This document shows, piece after piece, positions 52,807 through 59,753 of a stretch of 64,000 bases of DNA (the stretch's first letter is position 1; each line of letters begins with the position of its first letter). The position numbers and the translations under genes were made by a program. Under the pieces are notes generated by a model. The model had not been told where the DNA came from, searched no databases, and saw only the letters and a list, made by a program, of their open reading frames with translations. The stretch is from Mucilaginibacter sp. SG564 (GTDB lineage: Bacteria; Bacteroidota; Bacteroidia; Sphingobacteriales; Sphingobacteriaceae), in NCBI RefSeq assembly GCF_013149275.1, contig NZ_JABGNA010000013.1:62001-126000 (forward strand), written 5' to 3'.

Positions 52807-52908
52807 TAGTTCATGGTTCATAGATCATGGTTCATGGCAAAATTTGCACAAACTACCAATTACTATGATCTATGAACCATGATCCATGAACTATCATTCA
52901 TGAACTAT
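52807..52908. repeat. 7/8-nt-period inverted array (terD-telA spacer)
   Basis: TTCATGG/TTCATAGATCATGG units on the left; CTATGATCTATGAACCATG and ATGAACTA on the right. The terD stop codon (TAG, 52905-52907) is inside the array. Confidence 0.82.
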
Positions 52909-53519
52909 AAATAATTCTGTGCCATGGTTTTCACCGACTCTTCCAGTTTCCTGTCGCGGGTTGGTTCGCCAATGGCGTTAAATTTCCATTCGCCGTTCTT
53001 TTTGTAAAATACGCCCATCGCCATAGATACGTGACCGGCAAAATCTTTGCTATGCGCAATATCATAGGTAGCAAATACTTCGTTTACCCGGGTTGGTGTA
53101 CCTTCATAAATGCGGATGGACGCAAAAGGAATAGTACCAAAATCCTGCCCGCGGAAGCTGTTGAGGATAAAACCCACATAGCTTACCGAAGCGCTCAGGG
53201 CCGAAAGATCAACGGTGATCACTTCGTTGTCCAGACCATCATTTCCCGATAAATCGCCTGTCAAATCGTCACCACTGTGTTTTACCGCGCCATCTTTTGA
53301 TTTAAGGTGACCAAAGTAAACCACATCTATCAGTTGTTTGTTATCATCATATAAAGCGCAGCTGGCGTCAAGGTCAACCGCTTCTTTGGTAGTGCCAAAA
53401 CCAAAAAGGCCTTTCTTTTCAATAGCGCCCCAGTTAATGCCTACACAAATCGTTTGCAATTTGCTGCCGTTACTTTTTTCCAGACTTATCCGTTGTCCTT
53501 TTTGAAGATTGATAGCCAT
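52905..53519 (-). CDS. TerD-family protein (divergent metal loop)
   Basis: 204 residues, one TerD domain. Start MAINLQKGQRISLEK is shared with its neighbours. Core LDASCALYDDNKQLIDVVYFGHLKSKDGAVKHSGDDLTGDLSGNDGLDNEVITVDLSAL (about 50-108): the usual GDGDDE calcium loop reads GDLSGNDGLDNE. In place of the QNFGQV segment it has QDFGTIPFASIRIYE. It looks like the TerZ/TerA side of the family. Lies 6 bp behind another terD, and its stop lies in the repeat before telA. Confidence 0.93.
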   Translation of the reverse strand: MAINLQKGQRISLEKSNGSKLQTICVGINWGAIEKKGLFGFGTTKEAVDLDASCALYDDNKQLIDVVYFGHLKSKDGAVKHSGDDLTGDLSGNDGLDNEVITVDLSALSASVSYVGFILNSFRGQDFGTIPFASIRIYEGTPTRVNEVFATYDIAHSKDFAGHVSMAMGVFYKKNGEWKFNAIGEPTRDRKLEESVKTMAQNYL

Positions 53520-53525
53520 ATGATA

Positions 53526-54080
53526 TTATTGGTATTTTGTTAAATAATCCTTTAAACCGCCTTTCATGCCAACGCCTACAGCTTCAAATTTCCAGTTGTT
53601 ATCTTTTTTGTAGATCCGGCCAAATTCAACAGCTGTTTCTATCGAAAAATCTTCTTCCAGCTCATATTTTAAAATATCGGCGCCTGTACCCGGGTCAAAT
53701 ATCCGGATGAAAGAATTGCGCACCTGGCCAAAATTCTGTTTACGGGCTTCAGCCTCGTGAATAGTTACCACGATGCATATTTCGGATACTTTAGCATCAA
53801 TCTTTGACAGATCTACTTTGATCTGTTCATCGTCGCCATCACCGGCTCCAGTCAGGTTATCACCGGTATGCTCAACCGAACCATCAGGTGATTTCAAGTT
53901 GTTATAAAAAACAAAATATTCGTCGGCTATAATTTTTTTGTTATCGCCCAATATAAAAACAGAAGCGTCCAAATCAAACGCGCTCCCGGTTGAAGAACTG
54001 TTGGTATCCCATCCCAGGCCAATGGTAAATTTGGGGGCATTAATGCTTTCCCGCTGACCTTTTTGCAAGTTAATTGCCAT
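53526..54080 (-). CDS. terD: TerD-family calcium-binding protein
   Basis: 184 residues, close to canonical TerD length. FDLDASVFILGDNKKI (about 37-52), SVEHTGDNLTGAGDGDDEQIKVDLSKID (about 71-98) with the intact acidic calcium loop, IHEAEARKQNFGQVRNSFIRIFD and C-terminal FSIETAVEFGRIYKKDNNWKFEAVGVG. TerD proteins bind calcium and act as stress-response scaffolds at the inner membrane. It overlaps the upstream phosphoribosyltransferase-like gene by 11 nt. Confidence 0.95.
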   Translation of the reverse strand: MAINLQKGQRESINAPKFTIGLGWDTNSSSTGSAFDLDASVFILGDNKKIIADEYFVFYNNLKSPDGSVEHTGDNLTGAGDGDDEQIKVDLSKIDAKVSEICIVVTIHEAEARKQNFGQVRNSFIRIFDPGTGADILKYELEEDFSIETAVEFGRIYKKDNNWKFEAVGVGMKGGLKDYLTKYQ

Positions 54081-54915
54081 GTTGAATTAAGTTATGATTG
54101 TTTAAAAATAGGTTTTCTTTTATAAAGTTCAGGTTAAGTTCATATGCTTCGATGGTATGGTAGCCGTTGCCCAACGCCATATCATAAAGCAAGTTTATAA
54201 AATCAAATGTTTGATCCTGAATAAAAATACAAAAACTCTCAAAATCGTAGTTTAAAATATACTTTACGATACGGGTATTGATGCAAAAGTTATTGCTCTT
54301 GATGATGCTATCCAGATCAAAGATATTTTTTACCTGGTGATAGTTTAAATAATTCTCGATATTGGGGTGGATGTTTTTATTGATCAGTTCGGCAAAGTAC
54401 AGCATGAATATATTGTTGCGTAGGCCATACTCGCCCGCCATTTTCATGATCATGCGCTCATGACTTCCGGTTATCTTGATATCATCCAGAAATATCAGCG
54501 TTTTGTCCTGTAAAAAATCCTTATCAATATGGAACGAATCATTACCAATCAGGTTCATCCTTTGCTCTGCATCCAGCTCACCATAATCTTCCTTGTAAGT
54601 TATGGTGCGGTGCACCTTGGTTTCCTGCACTACCGGGTAACCATGCCGGGCCAGCCAACGGTTAAGTCGGGCCACAAACCAGTTTTTCATGGCGAAGGTA
54701 GCCGTCGGGATAAACGAATACGGGCTTGATATCACCACAATTTGCTGTTTGATGGGGTTTTCGGTAAGGTAATCCCTGATAAAGCCATCGGCCAGGTGTG
54801 TGCCAAAATACTTGGCCACCGCATCATCCCCAAACTTAAAACGACTGTAGTCATCCGGATTAAACCCAAATGCCTGCGCATTGCTGATATGATGTAATGA
54901 ATAGGTAGTGTTCAT
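54070..54915 (-). CDS. Phosphoribosyltransferase-like protein of the ter operon
   Basis: 281 residues. A type I PRTase-like core is suggested by QIVVISSPYSFIPTATFAM (about 57-75) and a PRPP-loop-like TLIFLDDIKITGSHE (about 139-153; two acidic residues, then TGS), preceded by strand TLIFL. A C-terminal helical part (about 190-281) has no recognised family. PRTases are known members of Ter gene neighbourhoods and were proposed to make a nucleoside-like metabolite together with HAD and ATP-grasp enzymes. It overlaps the downstream terD by 11 nt; the array upstream ends 5 nt before the start. Confidence 0.8.
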   Translation of the reverse strand: MNTTYSLHHISNAQAFGFNPDDYSRFKFGDDAVAKYFGTHLADGFIRDYLTENPIKQQIVVISSPYSFIPTATFAMKNWFVARLNRWLARHGYPVVQETKVHRTITYKEDYGELDAEQRMNLIGNDSFHIDKDFLQDKTLIFLDDIKITGSHERMIMKMAGEYGLRNNIFMLYFAELINKNIHPNIENYLNYHQVKNIFDLDSIIKSNNFCINTRIVKYILNYDFESFCIFIQDQTFDFINLLYDMALGNGYHTIEAYELNLNFIKENLFLNNHNLIQHGN

Positions 54916-54920
54916 TCGCC

Positions 54921-55019
54921 AATTATTGAATTAATGATTTAGTGAATTAGTGATTTCTTTATTCTGTAAGTCAAAAAATCCTTACTCCAAAAATCTTTGT
55001 TCTTTGTTCCAAAAATCCT
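54921..55019. repeat. 8-nt-period array plus T-rich array (HAD-PRTase spacer)
   Basis: AATTATTG, AATTAATG, ATTTAGTG, AATTAGTG units (54921-54956), then AAAAATCC/TTTGTTC units (54976-55019). No inverted partner. Confidence 0.65.
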
Positions 55020-55020
55020 T

Positions 55021-55728
55021 TTATCTATAATAAGTTAATAATGAAGAAATGGATGTGTTGTTTGAATTGACAAGCAAACTTTTTATGCCTGCCGCCGCGG
55101 CACCTTCAATATCGGCCTTAGGGTTATCGCCGATGTGAATGATGCCAGCTAAAGTTATATTTTTTTTTGTATTGATCTGTTTAATATTTTCAAGCATCAA
55201 ATTAAAAAACTCCAGGTTTGGTTTCGACATGCTCACCTCGTCTGAGTACAGCTGAAAATCAAAGTATTTATCTATCTTTAATTTGGCCAGTACCTTTTTT
55301 AATGTTGCTCCTTTTATAAAACCGGTGTTGCTTAGCAAGCTAAACGTAGCACCACTTTTTTGTTTTAGATTATCTAATATCTCAATTGTTACAGGCTCGT
55401 AAACCGTAGGCAGGTAGTTAAATACCAGAGCTTCCATATCGGCATAAAGCTTTTGGGCATCGATATCATTCAAATTCAACTGGTTATCATTGATCAGGCT
55501 GATCGCCATCAGGAACATTTCTTCGGCATCGATATTTTTGCCAGTACGCTCGTTAATGGCATTACACATCAAGTCGACAGTGCGAAATGCCTTGGCCACT
55601 TCATCAATACTTTTACCCGATGGGTTAAAATCACGGTGAAATATCTTAGTACGCTCAGTTTTATAATCAGGATTGGAACGGATCAGTGTTAGCCAAAGAT
55701 CAAAAGAATAGTGCTGGTAATAAGGCAT
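55021..55728 (-). CDS. HAD-superfamily hydrolase of the ter operon
   Basis: 235 residues from ATG 55728. HAD IA fold: motif I FDLWLTLIRS (the second Asp replaced by Trp, so DxW instead of DxD), motif II SLLSNTGFIKG (about 137-147), Lys in SMSKPNLEFF (about 173-182) and motif IV IHIGDNPKADIEGAAAAGI (about 201-219). Expected to be a phosphatase acting on a small metabolite; the ter context suggests the nucleoside-like product pathway (inference). The DxW change is notable, as that residue usually serves as the acid/base. Confidence 0.88.
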   Translation of the reverse strand: MPYYQHYSFDLWLTLIRSNPDYKTERTKIFHRDFNPSGKSIDEVAKAFRTVDLMCNAINERTGKNIDAEEMFLMAISLINDNQLNLNDIDAQKLYADMEALVFNYLPTVYEPVTIEILDNLKQKSGATFSLLSNTGFIKGATLKKVLAKLKIDKYFDFQLYSDEVSMSKPNLEFFNLMLENIKQINTKKNITLAGIIHIGDNPKADIEGAAAAGIKSLLVNSNNTSISSLLTYYR

Positions 55729-55740
55729 GGTTCTGGGAAA

Positions 55741-55921
55741 GAGAGTCAAGAGGAGAGAATCAAGAGATTGGAGTCAGGAATCAAGACAAAAAACCTTTGT
55801 CATCCTGAGCGGCAGCGAAGGATCTATTGGTCGGCGATGCCTGACGAGTAGATCCTTCATTACATTCAGCATGACAAGGGAGGTCCTAATTCTTGGCTCT
55901 TGATTCTAACATCTTGCCTCT
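55741..55921. repeat. Nested repeat: 7-nt-period arms around a family 3 palindrome
   Basis: Left arm GAGAGTCAAGAGG... and AATCAAGA units (55741-55788), the family 3 hairpin at 55798-55876, then right arm TTCTTGGCTCTTGATTC (55890-55921). A family 3 element appears to have been inserted into the centre of an array. Confidence 0.75.
55798..55876. repeat. Palindromic repeat family 3
   Basis: TGTCATCCTGAGCGGCAGCG, GGATCTA ... TAGATCC, ending CAGCATGACA. Nested in the array at 55741-55921. Confidence 0.88.
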
Positions 55922-55924
55922 TTT

Positions 55925-56593
55925 TTAATATTGTTTAAGTATTTCTAAAAAGTTGTCGGTGGTATGCGGCTCGCCGATGGCGCGGAATTTCCAGGTGCCG
56001 TCTTTGCGGTAAACTTCGGCAAAGGTCATGGAGCACATGCCGTTGTACGTGGAATCACCGGAGAGGCTGAACTTGGCTATCTCCTTGCCATGATTATCTA
56101 CCGCGCGGATAAAAGCATTATCCACCATACCAAAGTGCTGGTTATTTTTGCGTCCCTGGTATATGGCTACGATGAAAAGGATACGATCGAATTTTGGGTC
56201 GAGGGAATCCAATTTAACGATGATCTGCTCATCGTCGCCATCGCCCGCACCGGTGCGGTTATCGCCGGTAAGCCAGATATTACCCGACGGGTGACGCATA
56301 GAATTGAAATAGATCACATCACCTTCGTACAGGCTCACAGTATTACCATTTGGCTTTTGAAACGAACGGCCTCTATCGACTACTCTGCCGTTTTTATCCA
56401 GCAGAAAAGCGATAGCATCCAGATCATATTCAGCCTCTTCGCCGCCGCCAAAAAGTTTGCCCAAAAAGCCGCCACCACCACTTTGTTTTACATCCCAGCC
56501 CAAGCCAATAGTAACCGACGACAGATCAAAACTCTCGCCTTTATCATTTTTACGCAGGTCAATTGTTTGACCTTTTACTAAATTAATTGCCAT
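55925..56593 (-). CDS. TerD-family protein with glycine-rich insertion
   Basis: 222 residues from MAINLVKG at 56593; the frame extends 8 codons further. TerD core YDLDAIAFLLDKNGRVVDRGRSF (about 56-78), WLTGDNRTGAGDGDDEQIIVKLDSL with an intact calcium loop, NNQHFGMVDNAFIRAVD and MTFAEVYRKDGTWKFRAIGEP. Between the first two strands lies a Gly-rich insertion (about 38-51, QSGGGGFLGKLFGGGEE), probably a flexible loop. Separated from terD-1 by a family 5 palindrome. Confidence 0.93.
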   Translation of the reverse strand: MAINLVKGQTIDLRKNDKGESFDLSSVTIGLGWDVKQSGGGGFLGKLFGGGEEAEYDLDAIAFLLDKNGRVVDRGRSFQKPNGNTVSLYEGDVIYFNSMRHPSGNIWLTGDNRTGAGDGDDEQIIVKLDSLDPKFDRILFIVAIYQGRKNNQHFGMVDNAFIRAVDNHGKEIAKFSLSGDSTYNGMCSMTFAEVYRKDGTWKFRAIGEPHTTDNFLEILKQY

Positions 56594-56610
56594 AGTTGTA
56601 TAATTTAATA

Positions 56611-56696
56611 GCCTCACCCTGCCCTCTCCAAAGGAGAGGGTTTTAAAAAAACCTTTTATTAAAGTCCTCTCCTTGGGAGAGGATTTAGGTGAGGCT
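56611..56696. repeat. Palindromic repeat family 5
   Basis: CCTCACCCTGCCCTCTCC/AAAGGAGAGGG and CCTCTCCTTGGGAGAGGATT...GTGAGGC. Fills the spacer between the first two terD genes. Confidence 0.8.
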
Positions 56697-56700
56697 CCTT

Positions 56701-57276
56701 TTACTTAATGATCTGCCCTTTAAAATATTTACTTAAAAAGAAGGCCAGGTCTTCCTTATAGCCCACGCCCGATGCCTCAAATTTCCAGGCGCCGGCACGA
56801 CGGTATAACCTGCCGAACTCAACAGCCGTTTCGATCGAAAAATCTTCGCCCAGTTCATATTTACAAACCTCGCTGCCGGTTAGTTCATCAATGATACGGA
56901 TGTAGGAGTCGCGCACCTGGCCAAAGTTTTGACGGCGGGGTTGCGCCTCGTGTATGGTTACTACAAATAATATCTCCTGTATTTTGGGATCTACTTTGGT
57001 CAGGTCCACATTGATGGATTCGTCATCGCCGCCATCGCTGTTGCCGCCAGACGGATCATCGCCGGTGTGGTGAACGGCCGTGTCGGGCGAGTCGACATTA
57101 TTATAAAAAACAAAAAATTCATCCTGCGGAACAAAGCGGTTCTCGTCTATCATAATTGCCGATACGTCCAGATCAAAATCGTACCCTGTGCCTTCGTTTG
57201 GGTTCCAGCCCAAACCAATTGTCATTTTTGATAAACCGAGATCTATTTTTTGTCCCTTTTGTAAGTTAATAGCCAT
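56701..57276 (-). CDS. TerD-family protein, first gene of the ter operon (TerE-like)
   Basis: 191 residues. FDLDVSAIMIDENRFVPQDEFFVFYNN (about 33-59), then HHTGDDPSGGNSDGGDDESINVDLTKVD (about 68-95), where the calcium loop is lengthened by GGNSDG as in TerE-type proteins; IHEAQPRRQNFGQVRDSYIRIID and FSIETAVEFGRLYRRAGAWKFEASGVG follow. It leads the operon, so the promoter should lie in 57277-57516, but no clear TAnnTTTG box is visible there (a TATCTTAG stands near 57373). Confidence 0.94.
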   Translation of the reverse strand: MAINLQKGQKIDLGLSKMTIGLGWNPNEGTGYDFDLDVSAIMIDENRFVPQDEFFVFYNNVDSPDTAVHHTGDDPSGGNSDGGDDESINVDLTKVDPKIQEILFVVTIHEAQPRRQNFGQVRDSYIRIIDELTGSEVCKYELGEDFSIETAVEFGRLYRRAGAWKFEASGVGYKEDLAFFLSKYFKGQIIK

Positions 57277-57516
57277 GTTAAAAGTATTTTATTAAAAACT
57301 TCAGCATCCCTATAATATTGCAGGCGCCAAGTTTGTTTTGTTCGTGAATTGATATTTTAAATATTAGTCTAAGATATATCCTTTTTTAATCGGTGCAGCC
57401 TAAACAACATAACAATTATGTTAGGTTACATCCAAAGATTGTGACTAAGGAAAATGCGGAATGTTACAGAGGCAATTACTAAAGGGCTTTCCTGATAATG
57501 AATAAATGTACCTCGC

Positions 57517-57966
57517 TTACTCCAACACCCGCCTAATATAATTCACTTGTCCCAAATGATAATTCAAATGAGCGAACAACTGCACCAGTACATAACTCAC
57601 AGACGTATGCGGCTTGTCGAAAAATATGGGAAACTCCGCCTCCATCTGTTCTGGAGTGAGGTTATTTATGGTTCGATTGATCAGCAAAATCAACTCCTCC
57701 AGCCCGCTGGTAAGCTCTTCTCTTTTTACACCTTTGCGGGTAAACTCTTCATCACGGTTTCGGATATAACCACTTTTTGCAAGCGTTGCGCCAATAAGGT
57801 GGTTGAGGCCGCCAATGAGGTGCAATACCAGGTTTCCGGCGGGGTTTTTAACCGTGCCCTGGATGCGCCAAAGATCATCTTCACTTTTAAATAAGTTCAC
57901 TTCCTCTATTAATTTACGAAGATCTCGCTCATAAAAACCGGCCAGTACATCGTTCAGCATAAGCAT
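57517..57966 (-). CDS. DinB-superfamily protein (DUF1572-like)
   Basis: 149 residues from 57966 (or 57960, the second Met). Four-helix bundle of the DinB/YfiT type: LHLIGGLNHLIGATLAK (about 61-77) and the C-terminal HLNYHLGQVNYIRRVL (about 132-147) carry the His residues of the metal site. Such proteins are thiol transferases, hydrolases or of unknown role. Divergent from the AraC gene at 58054, sharing a gap of under 90 bp; the longer frame from 58074 would run into that gene and is rejected. Confidence 0.85.
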   Translation of the reverse strand: MLMLNDVLAGFYERDLRKLIEEVNLFKSEDDLWRIQGTVKNPAGNLVLHLIGGLNHLIGATLAKSGYIRNRDEEFTRKGVKREELTSGLEELILLINRTINNLTPEQMEAEFPIFFDKPHTSVSYVLVQLFAHLNYHLGQVNYIRRVLE

Positions 57967-58041
57967 GTTATTTACTTGTAAAATTACGTCACCTAAATTT
58001 ACAAAAACTGATGCTATCCATGCATCAATATTCAAAATGAT

Positions 58042-58049
58042 TACTTTTG
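58042..58049 (+). promoter_or_regulatory. Putative AraC gene promoter -7 box abutting the ATG
   Basis: TACTTTTG matches TAnnTTTG and ends 4 nt before the ATG at 58054, placing the start of transcription at or near the start codon. The -33 element is poor (CATG). Confidence 0.5.
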
Positions 58050-58053
58050 AACA

Positions 58054-58908
58054 ATGAGCAACATCCCCATTCATTTATTAAAGGACCGTACCGACTTTGG
58101 CCTGCACCTAAAATATTTTAAAAAGGGCGACCCTGTAGAGGTGGATCCGCGGGTGCTTGAGGCGCACCGGGATGATCATTATATTTTTTTTGTGATAGAA
58201 CAAGGTTCCGGATCTTTGATGATCGATTTTAACGAGGTTCATTTATCCGGCGGTATGTTGTATTACATCCTGCCAACCCAGGTGCATCAACGCATCCGTA
58301 ACGAACATACAGATGGCTGGTTTATTGGGGTTGATACCTCCTTAATTCCTCCTCAGTGCCGTAATGTATTTGAGGGGCAGCTATTCCTTCAGCAACCTTA
58401 CACGTTCAATGATACACAGCTCCGGCAATGCAAAAGCCTGCTGACATTGCTCTACGAAAAATATAATGAGGATGATACCGATCCCTTTTATGCAACAACC
58501 ATCCATGCCTTGCTAAAATCTTTTTTAACCATCGCGGCAGGCTGTTATAACGGATATACCGGTACAAATTTAAAAGTCTCCCGTCCGGCCCAGCTCACCA
58601 GCCAGTTCAAAAACCTGCTGGTAACCGAGTTACGATCAAATAAAAGTCCGGCGGATTATGCCTCCATGCTTAACGTGTCTGAAGCTTACCTGAGCGAAGC
58701 GTTGAAGAAGATCACCGGGTTCCCTGTAAGTTACTGGATACAGCAGGAAGTAACCATGGAAGCCAAACGCCTGTTATACTATAGCCAACTCACAGTTAAA
58801 GAAATCGCCCATACTTTGGGCTATACCGATCATTCCTATTTCTCTCGTTTATTCCGTAAAGTAACGGGCACCTCGGCAATCGCATTTCGGGAGCAATACC
58901 GAAAATAG
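58054..58908 (+). CDS. AraC-family transcriptional regulator
   Basis: 284 residues: an N-terminal cupin sensor (DDHYIFFVIEQGSGSLMIDFNEVHLSGGMLYYILPTQVHQ, about 41-80) and a C-terminal double helix-turn-helix with YASMLNVSEAYLSEALKKITGFPVSYWIQQE (about 207-237) and the second-helix signature LTVKEIAHTLGYTDHSYFSRLFRKVTGTS (about 247-275). It probably controls the two genes that follow on the same strand, a siderophore-interacting flavoprotein and a DHA2 exporter. Confidence 0.94.
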   Translation: MSNIPIHLLKDRTDFGLHLKYFKKGDPVEVDPRVLEAHRDDHYIFFVIEQGSGSLMIDFNEVHLSGGMLYYILPTQVHQRIRNEHTDGWFIGVDTSLIPPQCRNVFEGQLFLQQPYTFNDTQLRQCKSLLTLLYEKYNEDDTDPFYATTIHALLKSFLTIAAGCYNGYTGTNLKVSRPAQLTSQFKNLLVTELRSNKSPADYASMLNVSEAYLSEALKKITGFPVSYWIQQEVTMEAKRLLYYSQLTVKEIAHTLGYTDHSYFSRLFRKVTGTSAIAFREQYRK

Positions 58909-58984
58909 TCCTATCATTACGCCAAAGCCGCCATTTACTTACACATAAAAAGCCAGTTTCTTTGTACCATCAAAAATATATTAC

Positions 58985-59677
58985 ATGGAAACATCTATTT
59001 TACAACAAATAAAAAACAAAGCGGTAAAATTCATCGGACCGCAACTGCTCCTGGCCGGGCGGGTGCTGGAAGTGCGTGTTTGGGACTCCGCTACCATCAT
59101 AGAGATCGACCTGCATTTACCCCTTGTTGATATGCGCCAATGGGTCGAAGTACCCTATATTAAATTCAAAGTGGGCGAGTCATGCTACCGCGATTATACC
59201 CCATTTGGCTGGGATGCGGATACCGCCACTTGCTCATTGCTCGTCGATATCGCGCATGATGGCTGCGGAAGCCGCTGGGCAAGGCAGCTTTGTGCCGGCG
59301 ACACGATTCAATACATCAAGATAGGCACTACACACCAGGCACCGCATCCTACCAACCTGGTAGTAGGCCTGGGCGATGCCAGTAGTCTGGGGCACCTATT
59401 AGCCTTACAACAGCTCACTTTGCCTGGAATCCGTTTTGACGGCGCCGTATTACTGGACAGTCCACACACCGGGCAATTAGTTAAGGATTATTTTCATTCA
59501 CCGCTAAACACGCTAACCAACCAATATGCACTGGCTACCTGGCTAATGGAGCAGGGCTACTGCACACCGCACACCTCATTTTACCTCACCGGAAATCGTG
59601 GACTGGTGGTTGAACTACGCAGCTTGTTAAGAAACCTGGGCCATTCCAACATCCAGGCAAAAGGATTTTGGTCGTGA
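58985..59677 (+). CDS. Siderophore-interacting (SIP-like) flavin reductase
   Basis: 230 residues in the ferredoxin-reductase-like fold. FAD-binding signature RDYTPFGWD (about 62-70; usual form RxYTxR), DIAHDGCGSRWARQLCAGDTIQYI (about 83-106) in the family's HG..GPAS.W position, and GDASSLGHLLAL in the NADP domain. Relatives release iron from ferric siderophores by reduction in the cytoplasm. The partner DHA2 exporter 76 bp downstream could export a chelator or toxic compound, which is inference. Confidence 0.87.
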   Translation: METSILQQIKNKAVKFIGPQLLLAGRVLEVRVWDSATIIEIDLHLPLVDMRQWVEVPYIKFKVGESCYRDYTPFGWDADTATCSLLVDIAHDGCGSRWARQLCAGDTIQYIKIGTTHQAPHPTNLVVGLGDASSLGHLLALQQLTLPGIRFDGAVLLDSPHTGQLVKDYFHSPLNTLTNQYALATWLMEQGYCTPHTSFYLTGNRGLVVELRSLLRNLGHSNIQAKGFWS

Positions 59678-59753
59678 TCTGTCCAATTAGGGCAATACCA
59701 TTCGAATTATCTTAAGAACCCCTATTTATTAAAATCATATACACATATCCTTT

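Noticed and set aside
57967..58074. Longer DinB-like protein starting at 58074
   Set aside because: It would overlap the start of the divergent AraC gene and add residues not typical of the fold.
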